A stretch of DNA of 64,000 nt from Allorhizobium pseudoryzae (GTDB taxonomy: Bacteria > Pseudomonadota > Alphaproteobacteria > Rhizobiales > Rhizobiaceae), in contig NZ_CP049241.1 of NCBI RefSeq assembly GCF_011046245.1, forward strand, positions 3,550,001 to 3,614,000. The letters are read 5' to 3'. Each line of letters opens with the position of its first letter. Positions within the stretch are counted from its first letter, which is position 1. Positions 25,369 to 34,252 of the stretch are shown here, in pieces. Position numbers and translations under genes: made by a program. Under the pieces are notes generated by a model. The model had not been told where the DNA came from and searched no databases. It worked only from the letters and a program-made list of their open reading frames with translations.

Positions 25369-26307
25369 TCAGCCCTTCGGGAATTCCAGACCCATCTCGC
25401 GGAAGCGTTCGGGGTCGTCGCCCCAGTTCTCGCGCACCTTGACGAAGAGGAAGAGGTGGACGGGCTGTTCTAAGATTTCCGACAGTTCCTTGCGCGAGGC
25501 GGTCGAGATGGCCTTGATCGCCTCCCCGCCCTTGCCGAGCGCAATCTTCTTCTGGCTGTCGCGCTCGACGTAGATGACCTGCTCGATCCTGACCGAGCCG
25601 TCCTTGCGCTCTTCCCACTTTTCCGTCTCGACATGCGAGGAATAGGGAAGCTCCTGGTGCAGGCGCAGGAAGAGTTTTTCGCGGGTGATTTCGGCGGCGA
25701 GCTGGCGCATCGGCAGGTCGGAGATCTGGTCCTCCGGATAATACCACGGGCCTTCCGGCAGGCGCTTGGCGAGATGGCCGAGAAGATCGTCGCAGCCGGA
25801 GCCGTTGGTGGCCGAGATCATGAAGGTGTCTTCGAACTTGACCACCTCGTTGGCCGCGGCGGCGAGCTTCAGGAGATCTTCGCGTTTCACTTGGTCGATC
25901 TTGTTGAGGACGAGGATTTTTGGCTGGTGGACCTCCTTGAGGCCCTCCAGGATGGTTTCCGCATCGCCGCGCAGGCCGCGCTCGCTGTCGATCAGCAGCA
26001 TGATGATATCGGCATCCTTGGCGCCGCCCCAGGCGGACGTCACCATGGCGCGGTCGAGCCTGCGGCGCGGCTTGAAGATGCCGGGCGTATCCATGAAGAC
26101 GATCTGGGTCTGCTCATGGATGGCAATGCCGCGCACGATGGCGCGCGTCGTCTGCACCTTGTGGCTGACGATCGACACCTTGGCGCCCACGAGACGGTTC
26201 ACCAGCGTGGACTTGCCGGCATTGGTGGCGCCGATCAGCGCCACGAAACCGGATCTGGTGGGGGAAGCCGCCTCTTCTGGGCCAGCCATGGTGTTTTCTT
26301 CGGTCAT
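25369..26307 (-). CDS. era: Ribosome-assembly GTPase Era
   Basis: A 312-residue Era GTPase: G1 GATNAGKST, G3 DTPG (MDTPGIFKP), G4 NKID, then a C-terminal KH domain binding the 3' end of 16S rRNA near GKGGEAIKAIS. It acts in 30S subunit maturation. The ATG at 26307 has AAGGA upstream; the longer frame begins inside the rnc 3' end. Only eight bases separate it from the rnc stop, so it is cotranscribed with lepB-rnc. Confidence 0.96.
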   Translation of the reverse strand: MTEENTMAGPEEAASPTRSGFVALIGATNAGKSTLVNRLVGAKVSIVSHKVQTTRAIVRGIAIHEQTQIVFMDTPGIFKPRRRLDRAMVTSAWGGAKDADIIMLLIDSERGLRGDAETILEGLKEVHQPKILVLNKIDQVKREDLLKLAAAANEVVKFEDTFMISATNGSGCDDLLGHLAKRLPEGPWYYPEDQISDLPMRQLAAEITREKLFLRLHQELPYSSHVETEKWEERKDGSVRIEQVIYVERDSQKKIALGKGGEAIKAISTASRKELSEILEQPVHLFLFVKVRENWGDDPERFREMGLEFPKG

Positions 26308-26315
26308 TGCGTCCT

Positions 26316-27032
26316 TCAGTTCTGGTCGGCGGGCTTCTGCCACACGCCTTCACGTTCAAGCATCTTGGTTGCCGCCACCTGTTCCGCCGCGCGCTTGGAG
26401 CGCTCGACGCCGGTTTCGGGGGCAACACCGGTCACCTCCACCGTCACGGTGAAGCTCGGATCATGGTCGGGGCCGGAGCGGTCATCGATCCGGTAGACCG
26501 GCGTCAGGCCGAACTTCGCATGCGACCATTCCTGCAGCTCCGTCTTGGCATCGCGGCGCGCCGCAGACTCAGCGGTCGCGCGCTTCTGCCAATGGCGCAG
26601 AATGAAGCCTCTTGCCGTTTCCAGCCCGCCATCGAGGTAAAGCGCCGCAATCAGGCTTTCCACCACATCGGCGCGCACATTCATCATGCGTTTGCCGGTC
26701 AGCTTCTTCACGTCCGAACCGGTGCGGATGAACTGGTGCAGGCCCAGTTCGTCGGCAACGCCGGCACAGCTTTCGGCACTCACCAGCTGGTTCAGCCGCA
26801 CGGAGAGCTCGCCCTCGGTCGCGGCATGAAAGGTGCTGAACAGCAGTTCGGCCACACACAGACCGAGAACACGGTCGCCCAGAAACTCCAGGCGCTCGTA
26901 ATTGCCGCTCTTGGCCGTCCCGGTGCTCGCATGCGTCAACGCGCGGTCCAGCCACTGCTTGTCCGAAAACGCGTGGCCGATCACCTTTTCAAGCTTCGCA
27001 CGCTGATCAGCCGAGAGCTGTGGCGTCTTCAT
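26316..27032 (-). CDS. rnc: Ribonuclease III
   Basis: A 238-residue double-strand-specific RNase. The catalytic signature ERLEFLGDRVLGLCVAELLF (about residues 43-62) supplies acidic metal ligands, and a C-terminal double-stranded RNA-binding domain follows (about 165-232). It processes rRNA precursors and structured mRNAs. Its ATG shares one base with the lepB TGA (27032), giving TGATG coupling; era follows immediately. Confidence 0.96.
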   Translation of the reverse strand: MKTPQLSADQRAKLEKVIGHAFSDKQWLDRALTHASTGTAKSGNYERLEFLGDRVLGLCVAELLFSTFHAATEGELSVRLNQLVSAESCAGVADELGLHQFIRTGSDVKKLTGKRMMNVRADVVESLIAALYLDGGLETARGFILRHWQKRATAESAARRDAKTELQEWSHAKFGLTPVYRIDDRSGPDHDPSFTVTVEVTGVAPETGVERSKRAAEQVAATKMLEREGVWQKPADQN

Positions 27033-27784
27033 CAGTCAACCACCTTGAACAGACGGTCCCAGCGCATATTGGCCGGCCACTTCCAGATTTCGCGGAAGGA
27101 GGTGTCGTTGCCAAGCGAGAAGAAGATGACGCTGGCGCGACCCACCAGGTTTTCCGCCGGAACATACCCGACATCGAAGCGGCTATCGAGCGAATTGTCG
27201 CGATTATCGCCCATGAAGAAATAATGGCCTTCCGGCACCACGAATTCACGGGTGTTGTCGCCGCGCGAATTGGGGATCTGGTCCAGCGTATCGAAGCTCT
27301 TGCCGTTGTCGAGCGTTTCGCGGAAGACCGGCACGTCCGAACCCGGATCGAGACGGTAATCGGAGGTGAAGGTGCCATCCGGCTGCTTCGGCACCGGCTG
27401 GCCGTTCACATGCAGGATGCCGTCGATCATCTGCACCCGGTCGCCCGGCAGGCCGATCAGGCGCTTGATGTAATCCACGTCGGGATCGGTCGGCAGGCGG
27501 AACACGATCACGTCGCCCCGCTTCGGCTCGGCAAATTCCAGCACGCGACCGGAGAACAGGTTCGGCGAGAAGGGCAGCGAGTAACGCGAATAACCGTAGG
27601 CGAACTTGTTGACGAAGATGTAGTCGCCCACCAGCAGCGTCGGCATCATGGAGCCGGACGGAATGGTGAAGGGCTGAAACAGGACCGTCCGGATGATCAT
27701 GGCGAGCAGAAGCGCCTGAATGATGACCTTGATGTTTTCCCAGAGGGCGTTCTGCTTCGGTTCGGCTTTTTGAGACACGTGCAC
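27032..27784 (-). CDS. lepB: Signal peptidase I
   Basis: A 250-residue leader peptidase. The catalytic serine is in PSGSMMPTLLVGDY after an N-terminal membrane helix, and the catalytic lysine in DVDYIKRLIGLPGD; the C-terminal GDNRDNS box is also present. It removes signal peptides from secreted proteins, such as the several signal-peptide-bearing proteins in this window. It leads the lepB-rnc-era unit. Confidence 0.96.
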   Translation of the reverse strand: MHVSQKAEPKQNALWENIKVIIQALLLAMIIRTVLFQPFTIPSGSMMPTLLVGDYIFVNKFAYGYSRYSLPFSPNLFSGRVLEFAEPKRGDVIVFRLPTDPDVDYIKRLIGLPGDRVQMIDGILHVNGQPVPKQPDGTFTSDYRLDPGSDVPVFRETLDNGKSFDTLDQIPNSRGDNTREFVVPEGHYFFMGDNRDNSLDSRFDVGYVPAENLVGRASVIFFSLGNDTSFREIWKWPANMRWDRLFKVVD

Positions 27785-27818
27785 GTCTTTCGTTTCCAGC
27801 GATTTTCCGCTTCTCTAA

Positions 27819-27836
27819 CCCCTTCGTCTGAAGGGG
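27819..27836. other. Stem-loop between acpS and lepB
   Basis: CCCCTTC-GTCT-GAAGGGG forms a perfect 7-bp stem with four-base loop in the 65-base acpS-lepB gap. It lacks a U-run and may attenuate or stabilise rather than terminate. Confidence 0.35.
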
Positions 27837-27849
27837 GCAATGGCATCCG

Positions 27850-28272
27850 TCAGGCAGGCGCCGCCATGGGCACAGCCAAAGGGCGCGCCTCGATGACCAC
27901 GAAGGCCTGCGCGTAAGGGAATTCATCGGTAATGGTGAGGTGGATCACGGCTTCATGACCGGCCGGCAGAAGCGCCGACAGCCGCTCGGCGGCACCGTTG
28001 GTCAGCGCCATCGTCGGCTTGCCGCTCGGCAGGTTGACGACGCCCATGTCCTTCCAGAACACGCCCTGCGCCAGGCCGGTACCGAGCGCCTTGGAACAGG
28101 CTTCCTTGGCGGCAAAGCGCTTGGCATAGGAGGCGGCGCGCATCTTGCGGCCGTCGGACTTGCGTCTTTCGATGTCGGTGAAACAGCGATGTGTGAAGCG
28201 TTCGCCGAAACGCTCGATGGATTTTTCGACCCGTCGAATGTCGATGAGGTCGCTGCCCATGCCGATGATCAT
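27850..28272 (-). CDS. acpS: Holo-[acyl-carrier-protein] synthase
   Basis: A 140-residue AcpS, which transfers 4'-phosphopantetheine from CoA to acyl carrier protein. The signature [19 protein letters not shown] holds the metal-binding Asp, and [13 protein letters not shown] holds the catalytic Glu and Lys. ATG 28272 has AAAGGA six bases upstream; the upstream in-frame start is rejected. It is first in the acpS-lepB-rnc-era group, and the 328 bases before it contain no recognisable gene. Confidence 0.95.
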   Translation of the reverse strand: MIIGMGSDLIDIRRVEKSIERFGERFTHRCFTDIERRKSDGRKMRAASYAKRFAAKEACSKALGTGLAQGVFWKDMGVVNLPSGKPTMALTNGAAERLSALLPAGHEAVIHLTITDEFPYAQAFVVIEARPLAVPMAAPA

Positions 28273-28600
28273 GCGGATCCTTTCGCCTGCCCTTGCCAAT
28301 CCTTGTCAGACCGGACCAATCTTGTCGACGGTCAACACGGATCATGCCGCGTTCGGTTCTAGATCGGGTGTCTCGGTCCCGAATTCCAGATACCGATCAT
28401 CGTGGCGATACTTCAGCAGGCAGGCGAGTTCAACGGATCGGATCGATGGTGCGTCTCTCTCGGGCGCTGTCGATCATCGTCAGCAAAGGGATCATGGCTG
28501 CCATGCACAAGAAGCATGACAAACGCCCCTCCTCCCGAACATGCCGCACAGGGTGCGACAGAGGATATGTCAGTCGTCCGGCAGAGTGTCTGCCGGGTGA
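28273..28600. other. 328-base gap between acpS and DUF3563 genes
   Basis: The stretch upstream of acpS contains only low-quality reading frames without ribosome-binding sites. It probably contains the promoter for the acpS operon and the 3' end of the DUF3563 transcript. Nothing else is supported. Confidence 0.5.
28578..28596 (-). terminator. Hairpin after the DUF3563 gene
   Basis: CCGGCAGA-GTG-TCTGCCGG is a perfect 8-bp stem, four bases beyond the DUF3563 stop on the minus strand. No U-run follows, so it may be a weak terminator. Confidence 0.4.
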
Positions 28601-28753
28601 TCAGAAGCCCTTGCGGAACATGCCGCGGTCGATCTGGCGCATGCGGTATTCCAGTTCGATGGCGTCGTTCGAGGCATTCAGATAGGCCATTTCGCGTTCC
28701 TGAACGGTGGGAGCGCGAAGGGCGCGGGCGATCTTCTTGAGCGGCTTGAACAT
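28601..28753 (-). CDS. DUF3563 family small protein
   Basis: A 50-residue protein, MFKPLKKIARALRAP ... with the family-like ending YLNASNDAIELEYRMRQIDRG. The function is unknown; related proteins are short, amphipathic and common in alpha- and betaproteobacteria. AAGGAA precedes the ATG at 28753, with a seven-base spacer. The longer 81-residue frame begins in non-coding DNA and is rejected. An AT-rich patch just upstream (28760-28790) is a likely promoter. Confidence 0.78.
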   Translation of the reverse strand: MFKPLKKIARALRAPTVQEREMAYLNASNDAIELEYRMRQIDRGMFRKGF

Positions 28754-28890
28754 TGTCGTCTTCCTTATGTTGCTGTGCACAATATAAGAAAGGTTCCCGA
28801 AAACCACCAACGCCCGCTTGCCGCGGCAGCCATGCGAAAGACGCATAGCTTTGCCGCGACGTTTTGACGAATGCTTATTCTTGAAGCAGA

Positions 28891-31125
28891 TCAGTCGTAG
28901 ACGCGCTTGACGGTGGAGACGCAGTCGAGGTCCTTCAACTGCGACAGGAGCTGGTTCAGCTGGCGCAGGTCCCAGACCTCCAGCTCGAAGGACAGCTCCG
29001 AGAAATCGGTCGCGACGCGGCCCATCGTCATCATGCGGATGTTGATGTCGAGACGGGCGATCACCTGCGCCACGGTCGCCAGCGTTCCCGGTTCATTCAA
29101 CGCGTTGATGGCGATCCTCGCACCGAATCGTGACTTGTTCGCCTCGTCGAGATCCCAGCGCACGTCGATCCAGCGCTCCGGCTGGTCGTCGAACTTCTGC
29201 AGGGCGGAGGCCTGGATCGGATAGATGGTGATCCCGTGCCCCTCCTCCATGATGCCGACGATGCGGTCGCCCGGCACCGCGCCAGCCGGTGAGAAGCGCA
29301 CCTCGACATTGCCGGAAAGGCCGCGGATCGGCAGCGGGTCCATGCCTTCGGCCTTGGCGGCTTCGGTCGCCTCCTTGGCGGTCCGCTCCTGCCCCGGCAA
29401 GCGGAAGATCATGCCGGTGGCGCTCTGCATGTTGAACCAGCCCTGATCGGCCGCCGGCTTGATGGTGGTCCGCTCGTCCTTGTAGTCCGGGAACACCGCC
29501 TTCAGCACATCGAGCGACGACATTTCGCCGCGTCCGACGGAGGCGATCGCATCCTCGACATCCTTCTGACCGAGGCGGAAGAGCGCCGGCTTCAGGATAT
29601 CGCGGGAAAACGTCTTGCCGGCCCGCTCGAAGGTGCGCTCCAGAATGCGGTGGCCGAGGCCGGCATACTGCTTGCGGATCGCCATGCGGGTGGCACGGCG
29701 GATGGCGGCGCGCGCCTTGCCGGTCACCACGATCTCTTCCCAGGCCGCCGGCGGCACCTGAACGCCGGAGCGGATGATCTCCACCTCGTCGCCATTGTTG
29801 AGACGCGTGACGAGCGGCATGATGCGCCCGTTGATCTTGGCGCCGACGGTCGTGTCACCGATATTGGTGTGCACCGCATAGGCGAAATCGATCGGGGTCG
29901 CGCCGCGCGGCAGCGCGATCAGCTTGCCCTTCGGCGTAAAGCAGAAGACCTGGTCCTGGAAGAGTTCGAGCTTGGTGTGCTCGAGGAATTCTTCCGGGCT
30001 GTCGCCTTCGGACAGCGCTTCGATGGTATGGCGCAGCCACGAATAGGCATTGCTTTCCTTGGAGAGCAGCTCGCCACCCTCGCCGTTCTCGCCATCCTTG
30101 TAGAGGCTGTGTGCGGCGATCCCGTATTCGGCGATGTCATGCATCCGCTTGGTGCGGATCTGCAGTTCGATACGCTGGCGGGACGGCCCAACGATGGTGG
30201 TGTGGATCGATCGGTAGTCGTTCTGCTTCGGGGTCGAGATATAGTCCTTGAAGCGGCCCGGCACCACGCGCCAGCGTGTATGGACGATGCCGAGCGCCCG
30301 GTAACAGGCCGGGATGTCATCGACGATGATCCGGAAGCCGTAGACATCCGAGAGCTGTTCGAAGGACAGCGACTTCGACTGCATCTTGCGGAAGACGGAA
30401 TAGGGTTTCTTCTGGCGCCCCTTCACCCAGGCGTTCAGAAGGCCGTTCGCGACGAGCAGATCGCGCAACTCGTCCTCGATCTTGGTGATGAGGTTCTCGT
30501 TGCGGGCAGACAGCTCGGAAAGCCGGTTGGTGACGGTCTCGTAGGCTTCCGGGTTCATGTAGCGGAAGGATAAATCCTCCAGCTCCTCGCGCATGTCCTG
30601 CATGCCCATGCGGCCGGCAAGCGGCGCATAGATGTCCATCGTCTCTTCGGAGATGCGCGCCCGCTTCTCCTGCGACATGTGCTCCAGCGTGCGCATGTTG
30701 TGCAGACGGTCGGCGAGCTTGACGAGCAGCACGCGCACGTCGTCGGAAATCGCCAGCAACAGCTTGCGCAGGTTTTCCGCCTGCTTTGCCTTCTTGGACA
30801 CGAGATCCAGCCGCTTGAGCTTCGTCAGGCCCTCAACCAGACGGCCGATATCCTCGCCGAACAGCTCATCGATCTCGGCGCGCGTTGCCGTCGTGTCCTC
30901 GATCGTGTCGTGCAGCAGCGCGACCGCGATCGTCGACTCGTCCAGATGCATGTCGGTCAGGATAGCGGCGACTTCCAGCGGATGCGAAATATAGGGATCG
31001 CCGCTGGCGCGCTTCTGCTTGCCATGTTTTTGCATGGCATAGACATAAGCCTTGTTGAGGAGAGCTTCGTTGGCGTCGGGTTTATATTTTTGAACCCGCT
31101 CGACGAGCTCGTATTGCCTCATCAT
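28891..31125 (-). CDS. rsh: Bifunctional (p)ppGpp synthetase/hydrolase (Rsh)
   Basis: A 744-residue RelA/SpoT homologue. Domains in order: hydrolase HD domain (HDTIEDT, about 70-76), synthetase domain (NDYRSIHTTIVGP and RIELQIRTKRMHDIAEYG, about 290-345), TGS domain (PRGATPIDFAYAVHTNIG, about 405-425), and a C-terminal ACT domain (about 665-740). It makes and degrades the starvation alarmone. The double ATG at 31120-31125 leaves two possible starts. rpoZ lies just upstream on the same strand, as in other rhizobia. Confidence 0.96.
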   Translation of the reverse strand: MMRQYELVERVQKYKPDANEALLNKAYVYAMQKHGKQKRASGDPYISHPLEVAAILTDMHLDESTIAVALLHDTIEDTTATRAEIDELFGEDIGRLVEGLTKLKRLDLVSKKAKQAENLRKLLLAISDDVRVLLVKLADRLHNMRTLEHMSQEKRARISEETMDIYAPLAGRMGMQDMREELEDLSFRYMNPEAYETVTNRLSELSARNENLITKIEDELRDLLVANGLLNAWVKGRQKKPYSVFRKMQSKSLSFEQLSDVYGFRIIVDDIPACYRALGIVHTRWRVVPGRFKDYISTPKQNDYRSIHTTIVGPSRQRIELQIRTKRMHDIAEYGIAAHSLYKDGENGEGGELLSKESNAYSWLRHTIEALSEGDSPEEFLEHTKLELFQDQVFCFTPKGKLIALPRGATPIDFAYAVHTNIGDTTVGAKINGRIMPLVTRLNNGDEVEIIRSGVQVPPAAWEEIVVTGKARAAIRRATRMAIRKQYAGLGHRILERTFERAGKTFSRDILKPALFRLGQKDVEDAIASVGRGEMSSLDVLKAVFPDYKDERTTIKPAADQGWFNMQSATGMIFRLPGQERTAKEATEAAKAEGMDPLPIRGLSGNVEVRFSPAGAVPGDRIVGIMEEGHGITIYPIQASALQKFDDQPERWIDVRWDLDEANKSRFGARIAINALNEPGTLATVAQVIARLDINIRMMTMGRVATDFSELSFELEVWDLRQLNQLLSQLKDLDCVSTVKRVYD

Positions 31126-31226
31126 GCCTGCGAAGATCCTTCAAACATCCAGAAACGAAAAGCAGCGCCAATCCGAAGATTGACGCTACCGACATCCAAT
31201 AGACAAAGCCTTTACGGCGAGACAGT

Positions 31227-31245
31227 TGACGATTGGTAATCGTCA
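31227..31245 (-). terminator. Hairpin overlapping the rpoZ stop codon
   Basis: TGACGATT-GGT-AATCGTCA is a perfect 8-bp stem whose outer arm contains the rpoZ stop codon. It lies in the 117-base rpoZ-rsh gap. No U-run is present, so it may only attenuate read-through into rsh. Confidence 0.35.
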
Positions 31246-31656
31246 GTAGTCGTCGCTCTTCTCCGGCGGGACAAGGCCTTCGATGCCTGCCAACAGTTCT
31301 TCTTCCGACATCTGGTCAAAAGTAAGGGTTTCCGGCAGGTCGTCCTCGTCCAGACCCTTGTCGGCAGCCCCTGCGGCACCGGCATTGGCGGAGATCAGGC
31401 TCGACGGATCGGGCTCCGGCTCATCCACTTCCACATGCTTCTGCAGCGAGTGGATCAGGTCTTCCTTCAGGTCGTCGGGCGACAGCGTTTCGTCAGCAAT
31501 TTCGCGCAGAGCAACGACGGGGTTCTTATCGTTGTCGCGGTCTACGGTGATCGAGGCGCCCTGCGAGATCTGGCGGGCACGGTGGCTGGCAAGCAGCACC
31601 AGCTCGAAACGGTTATCGACTTTGTCGATGCAATCTTCTACTGTGACACGGGCCAT
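31243..31656 (-). CDS. rpoZ: RNA polymerase omega subunit
   Basis: A 137-residue omega subunit starting [13 protein letters not shown] and containing [17 protein letters not shown], the conserved core that clamps the beta' C-terminus. The acidic C-terminal extension is typical of rhizobial omega. AAGGA lies upstream of ATG 31656, while the 180-residue open frame uses non-coding upstream DNA. The pairing with rsh is conserved and suits omega's role in ppGpp response. Two copies of a 12-bp direct repeat lie 27-58 bases upstream. Confidence 0.95.
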   Translation of the reverse strand: MARVTVEDCIDKVDNRFELVLLASHRARQISQGASITVDRDNDKNPVVALREIADETLSPDDLKEDLIHSLQKHVEVDEPEPDPSSLISANAGAAGAADKGLDEDDLPETLTFDQMSEEELLAGIEGLVPPEKSDDY

Positions 31657-31682
31657 TGCCTGTCCTTTGCGATCCGGTATTT

Positions 31683-31714
31683 CAGGGATTGGCATGCCGA
31701 TACAGGGATTGGCA
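31683..31714. promoter_or_regulatory. Direct repeat CAGGGATTGGCA x2 upstream of rpoZ
   Basis: Two perfect 12-bp copies at 31683-31694 and 31703-31714 with a 20-base period (about two helical turns). On the minus strand a poor TTGAAT-17 bp-TATCGG promoter candidate overlaps them. A further GGATTGG core in opposite orientation occurs near 31737. Position and phase suggest binding of an activator or repressor to the rpoZ-rsh promoter. Confidence 0.5.
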
Positions 31715-31941
31715 ACGGAATTCAAGTTTTTCCTCCAGCCAATCCTCGGTCGCTGCCGGCACAACCACATCCGCGCCACATTCAATTAGAAATTACTTTG
31801 ATAAACGCGAATCGTACCGTAGAAGTAAATCTTAAGCCAACAAGATAATATATCCGCCGCATTCTTGGCTGGAAACGTAAAGTTTTTTAGCTTTTGCAAC
31901 GAGAGCGCGATATAAAAATATTTAAGGAGGATGCAGCATCT

Positions 31942-32520
31942 ATGTTCGACCCCAGGGAAAAAATAGCACTTTTCATCGACGGCGCGAATTTGTACGCGGC
32001 TTCGAAAAGCCTCGGCTTTGACATCGACTACCGGAAGCTCTTGAAGGCGTTTCAGAAGCGCGGCTATTTGTTGCGCGCCTATTACTACACGGCACTCATC
32101 GAAGATCAGGAATACTCCTCGATCCGTCCGCTGATCGACTGGCTGGACTATAATGGCTACAAGGTCATCACCAAACCCGCCAAGGAATTCACGGATTCGC
32201 TGGGCCGCCGCAAGGTAAAGGGCAACATGGACATCGAGCTTGCCATCGATGCCATGGAGCAATCGGCAACCGTTGACCACCTCGTTCTTTTCTCGGGCGA
32301 CGGCGATTTCACCACGCTTGTCGAGGCGCTGCAGCGCAAGGGTCGCAAGGTGTCGGTCGTCTCGACCATGGCAACACAGCCGCCGATGATCGCCGACGAT
32401 CTGCGCCGCCAGTCCGATCACTTCATCGATCTGATTTCGCTGAAGGCGGAAATCGGTCGCGATCCCTCGGAACGCGTGCAGCGGGTTGCCGAGCCCGTGG
32501 CAGAAGTCAACGAAGACTGA
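31942..32520 (+). CDS. LabA-like NYN-domain putative RNase
   Basis: A 192-residue protein with a NYN (PIN-like) nuclease domain: FIDGANLYAASKSLG supplies the first acidic residues, VKGNMDIELAIDAM the second, and FSGDGDFTTLVEAL the third. These form a metal site used for RNA cleavage in this family. It is divergent from rpoZ across a 285-base region that is strikingly AT-rich from 31790 to 31925. AAGGAGG at 31924-31930 lies 11 bases from ATG 31942, slightly long but strong. Function in rhizobia is not established. Confidence 0.89.
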   Translation: MFDPREKIALFIDGANLYAASKSLGFDIDYRKLLKAFQKRGYLLRAYYYTALIEDQEYSSIRPLIDWLDYNGYKVITKPAKEFTDSLGRRKVKGNMDIELAIDAMEQSATVDHLVLFSGDGDFTTLVEALQRKGRKVSVVSTMATQPPMIADDLRRQSDHFIDLISLKAEIGRDPSERVQRVAEPVAEVNED

Positions 32521-32622
32521 ATGAACTGCTGCCCGGCGCGATTGTCGCGTCGGGCAGCCAACCTCGGCGGATTGCTGAAATACGCGCCCGATTTTCGGCG
32601 CCGCAAAGCATGATGGGCTGGT

Positions 32623-33714
32623 ATGGTCTCGTCCATGCTGACAACACGCCCCACTGACGACACGCTGTACCAGGCCCTTCTTGACCGCGACGCGGCCTAT
32701 GAGGGTTTTGCCTATGTCTGTGTCACCTCGACACGGGTCTTCTGCCGCTTCACCTGCCCGGCGCGCAAACCACGGCGGGACAACTGCCGCTTCGAGAGCA
32801 CGATCGCCGACTGCGTGGAGGCGGGTTACCGTCCCTGCAAACGCTGCACGCCGATGCTGCGGTATGGCGAGAGCGAACCTGCCGTGCGCCTCCTGCTCGA
32901 GGCGCTCGAGGCCGAACCGGATCGGCGCTGGAGCGAACAGGACCTAACGGACCGGGGACACGATCCCTCGACCATCCGCCGGCTGTTCAAAAAACGCTTC
33001 GGCATGAGCTTCCTGGAGCTCGCGCGCCGCCGCCGACTGAGCGACGCCGTCGCGACGCTTGGCGCGGGCGCTTCGGTCATTGAGGCACAACTCGATGCCG
33101 GCTTTGATTCTGGCAGCGGTTTTCGCAGCGCCATCACCCAGTTGCTGGGCGAGGCACCGCAAAAGCTGAAGGCGCGGAGCAGCTTTCTGAAAGCCTGCTG
33201 GATCGAAACGCCAATCGGCCCGATGCTCTCGGTTGTCTGCGACCATGCGCTGCACCTTCTCGAATTTGCCGACCGGCCCGCTTTGCCCGCAGAATTGCGC
33301 CGGCTGCAGGAACGCTCGGGTTCCGCCGTCATCTTCGGCCGAACGGTCGTCACCGACCAGGTGGAGGCGGAACTCGACCGGTACTTCGGCGGCGTGTCGT
33401 CTGCCTTCTCGGTCAGGATCGGCGGCCATGGCACGCCGTTTGAACGCGAGGTCTGGGACGCACTGCGGATGATCACCCCCGGCACCACGAGGAGCTATTC
33501 CGAGATTGCCCGACAGATGGCGCGGCCCTCTGCCACACGGGCGGTCGCGCGGGCGAACGGTGCCAACCAGATCGCCATCCTCATTCCCTGTCACCGCGTG
33601 ATCGGCGCAGACGGGAGCCTGACCGGCTATGGCGGCGGTCTGTGGCGCAAACAGTGGCTGCTGCGTCATGAGGCGCGCTTCGCTGCCCCTGCATCACTGG
33701 ATCAATCTGGCTGA
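32623..33714 (+). CDS. ada: Ada-type methylated-DNA repair protein and regulator
   Basis: A 363-residue Ada. The N-terminal zinc domain holds four cysteines (FCRFTCPARKP and RPCKRC), the first being the methyl acceptor from phosphotriesters. An AraC-like helix-turn-helix follows (about 90-175), then an O6-methylguanine methyltransferase domain with the active-site IPCHRVIG. It repairs alkylated DNA and, once methylated, activates its own regulon. ATG 32623 or 32635 could be the start. It lies between the NYN gene and the DUF1127/smpB genes. Confidence 0.95.
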   Translation: MVSSMLTTRPTDDTLYQALLDRDAAYEGFAYVCVTSTRVFCRFTCPARKPRRDNCRFESTIADCVEAGYRPCKRCTPMLRYGESEPAVRLLLEALEAEPDRRWSEQDLTDRGHDPSTIRRLFKKRFGMSFLELARRRRLSDAVATLGAGASVIEAQLDAGFDSGSGFRSAITQLLGEAPQKLKARSSFLKACWIETPIGPMLSVVCDHALHLLEFADRPALPAELRRLQERSGSAVIFGRTVVTDQVEAELDRYFGGVSSAFSVRIGGHGTPFEREVWDALRMITPGTTRSYSEIARQMARPSATRAVARANGANQIAILIPCHRVIGADGSLTGYGGGLWRKQWLLRHEARFAAPASLDQSG

Positions 33715-33885
33715 TCAAAGCCATTCGAAACATTCACTGGACGAATGGTCGCCTCTGCGACAGTTTGCCGCCGCAGCCCCAGGCTGCGTTTCACCCCGAC
33801 TCCCCAACCTCAAACCTTCACCGTTCCTTCGCGCCGACCGGCTGCGGAGCAATACCTCTTCGTGCCTCTTCGAAAGGACAGGATC

Positions 33886-34176
33886 ATGCGCACGATCGAC
33901 CGAGTTTCCGACCCCGCCGTTTCCGCTCCATCCGCAACGTGTGTTGCGCCTCGTGCGGAGACTCTGCTGCGACGTCTCGTATCGATCCCGTATCGCCTGC
34001 TCACCCGAGGCAAGAATCGCACCGCCGATCTCAGCAGCCATCAATTGCGCGACATCGGCCTCGAACCCGGTGCGTACAGAGGTGCGAGCTTGGACCGGGC
34101 TGCCCGGCAGGACGCCCTGCTGCGCGACGCGCAGGCGCAGGCACTGCTTCTGGCGCGGAACATCGGCAGCCGATAG
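33886..34176 (+). CDS. DUF1127 family small protein
   Basis: A 96-residue protein, basic with an Arg/Lys-rich core, carrying the DUF1127-like segment NRTADLSSHQLRDIGLEPGAY (about 55-75). DUF1127 proteins in rhizobia and relatives are linked to RNA turnover and phosphate/growth control, but the role here is unknown. The ATG at 33886 follows AAAGGACAGG; the upstream frame lacks this. A strong hairpin follows the stop, and the gene is convergent with smpB. Confidence 0.82.
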   Translation: MRTIDRVSDPAVSAPSATCVAPRAETLLRRLVSIPYRLLTRGKNRTADLSSHQLRDIGLEPGAYRGASLDRAARQDALLRDAQAQALLLARNIGSR

Positions 34177-34191
34177 GCGTGAAAACGAAGA

Positions 34192-34219
34192 CGACCGCGG
34201 AGCGCTGGCGCCGCGGTCG
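34192..34219. terminator. Hairpin between DUF1127 and smpB
   Basis: CGACCGCGG / CCGCGGTCG is a 9-bp perfect stem with a ten-base loop, 15 bases after the DUF1127 stop. The following CAACAGTTTCGGTTTT gives a modest U content on the plus strand. It may serve both convergent genes. Confidence 0.55.
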
Positions 34220-34252
34220 CAACAGTTTCGGTTTTAGCGTGCCGAGACGTGA

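Noticed and set aside
28293..28685. Open frame of about 130 codons upstream of acpS
   Set aside because: It overlaps the DUF3563 gene on the opposite strand, lacks a ribosome-binding site and has no family resemblance.
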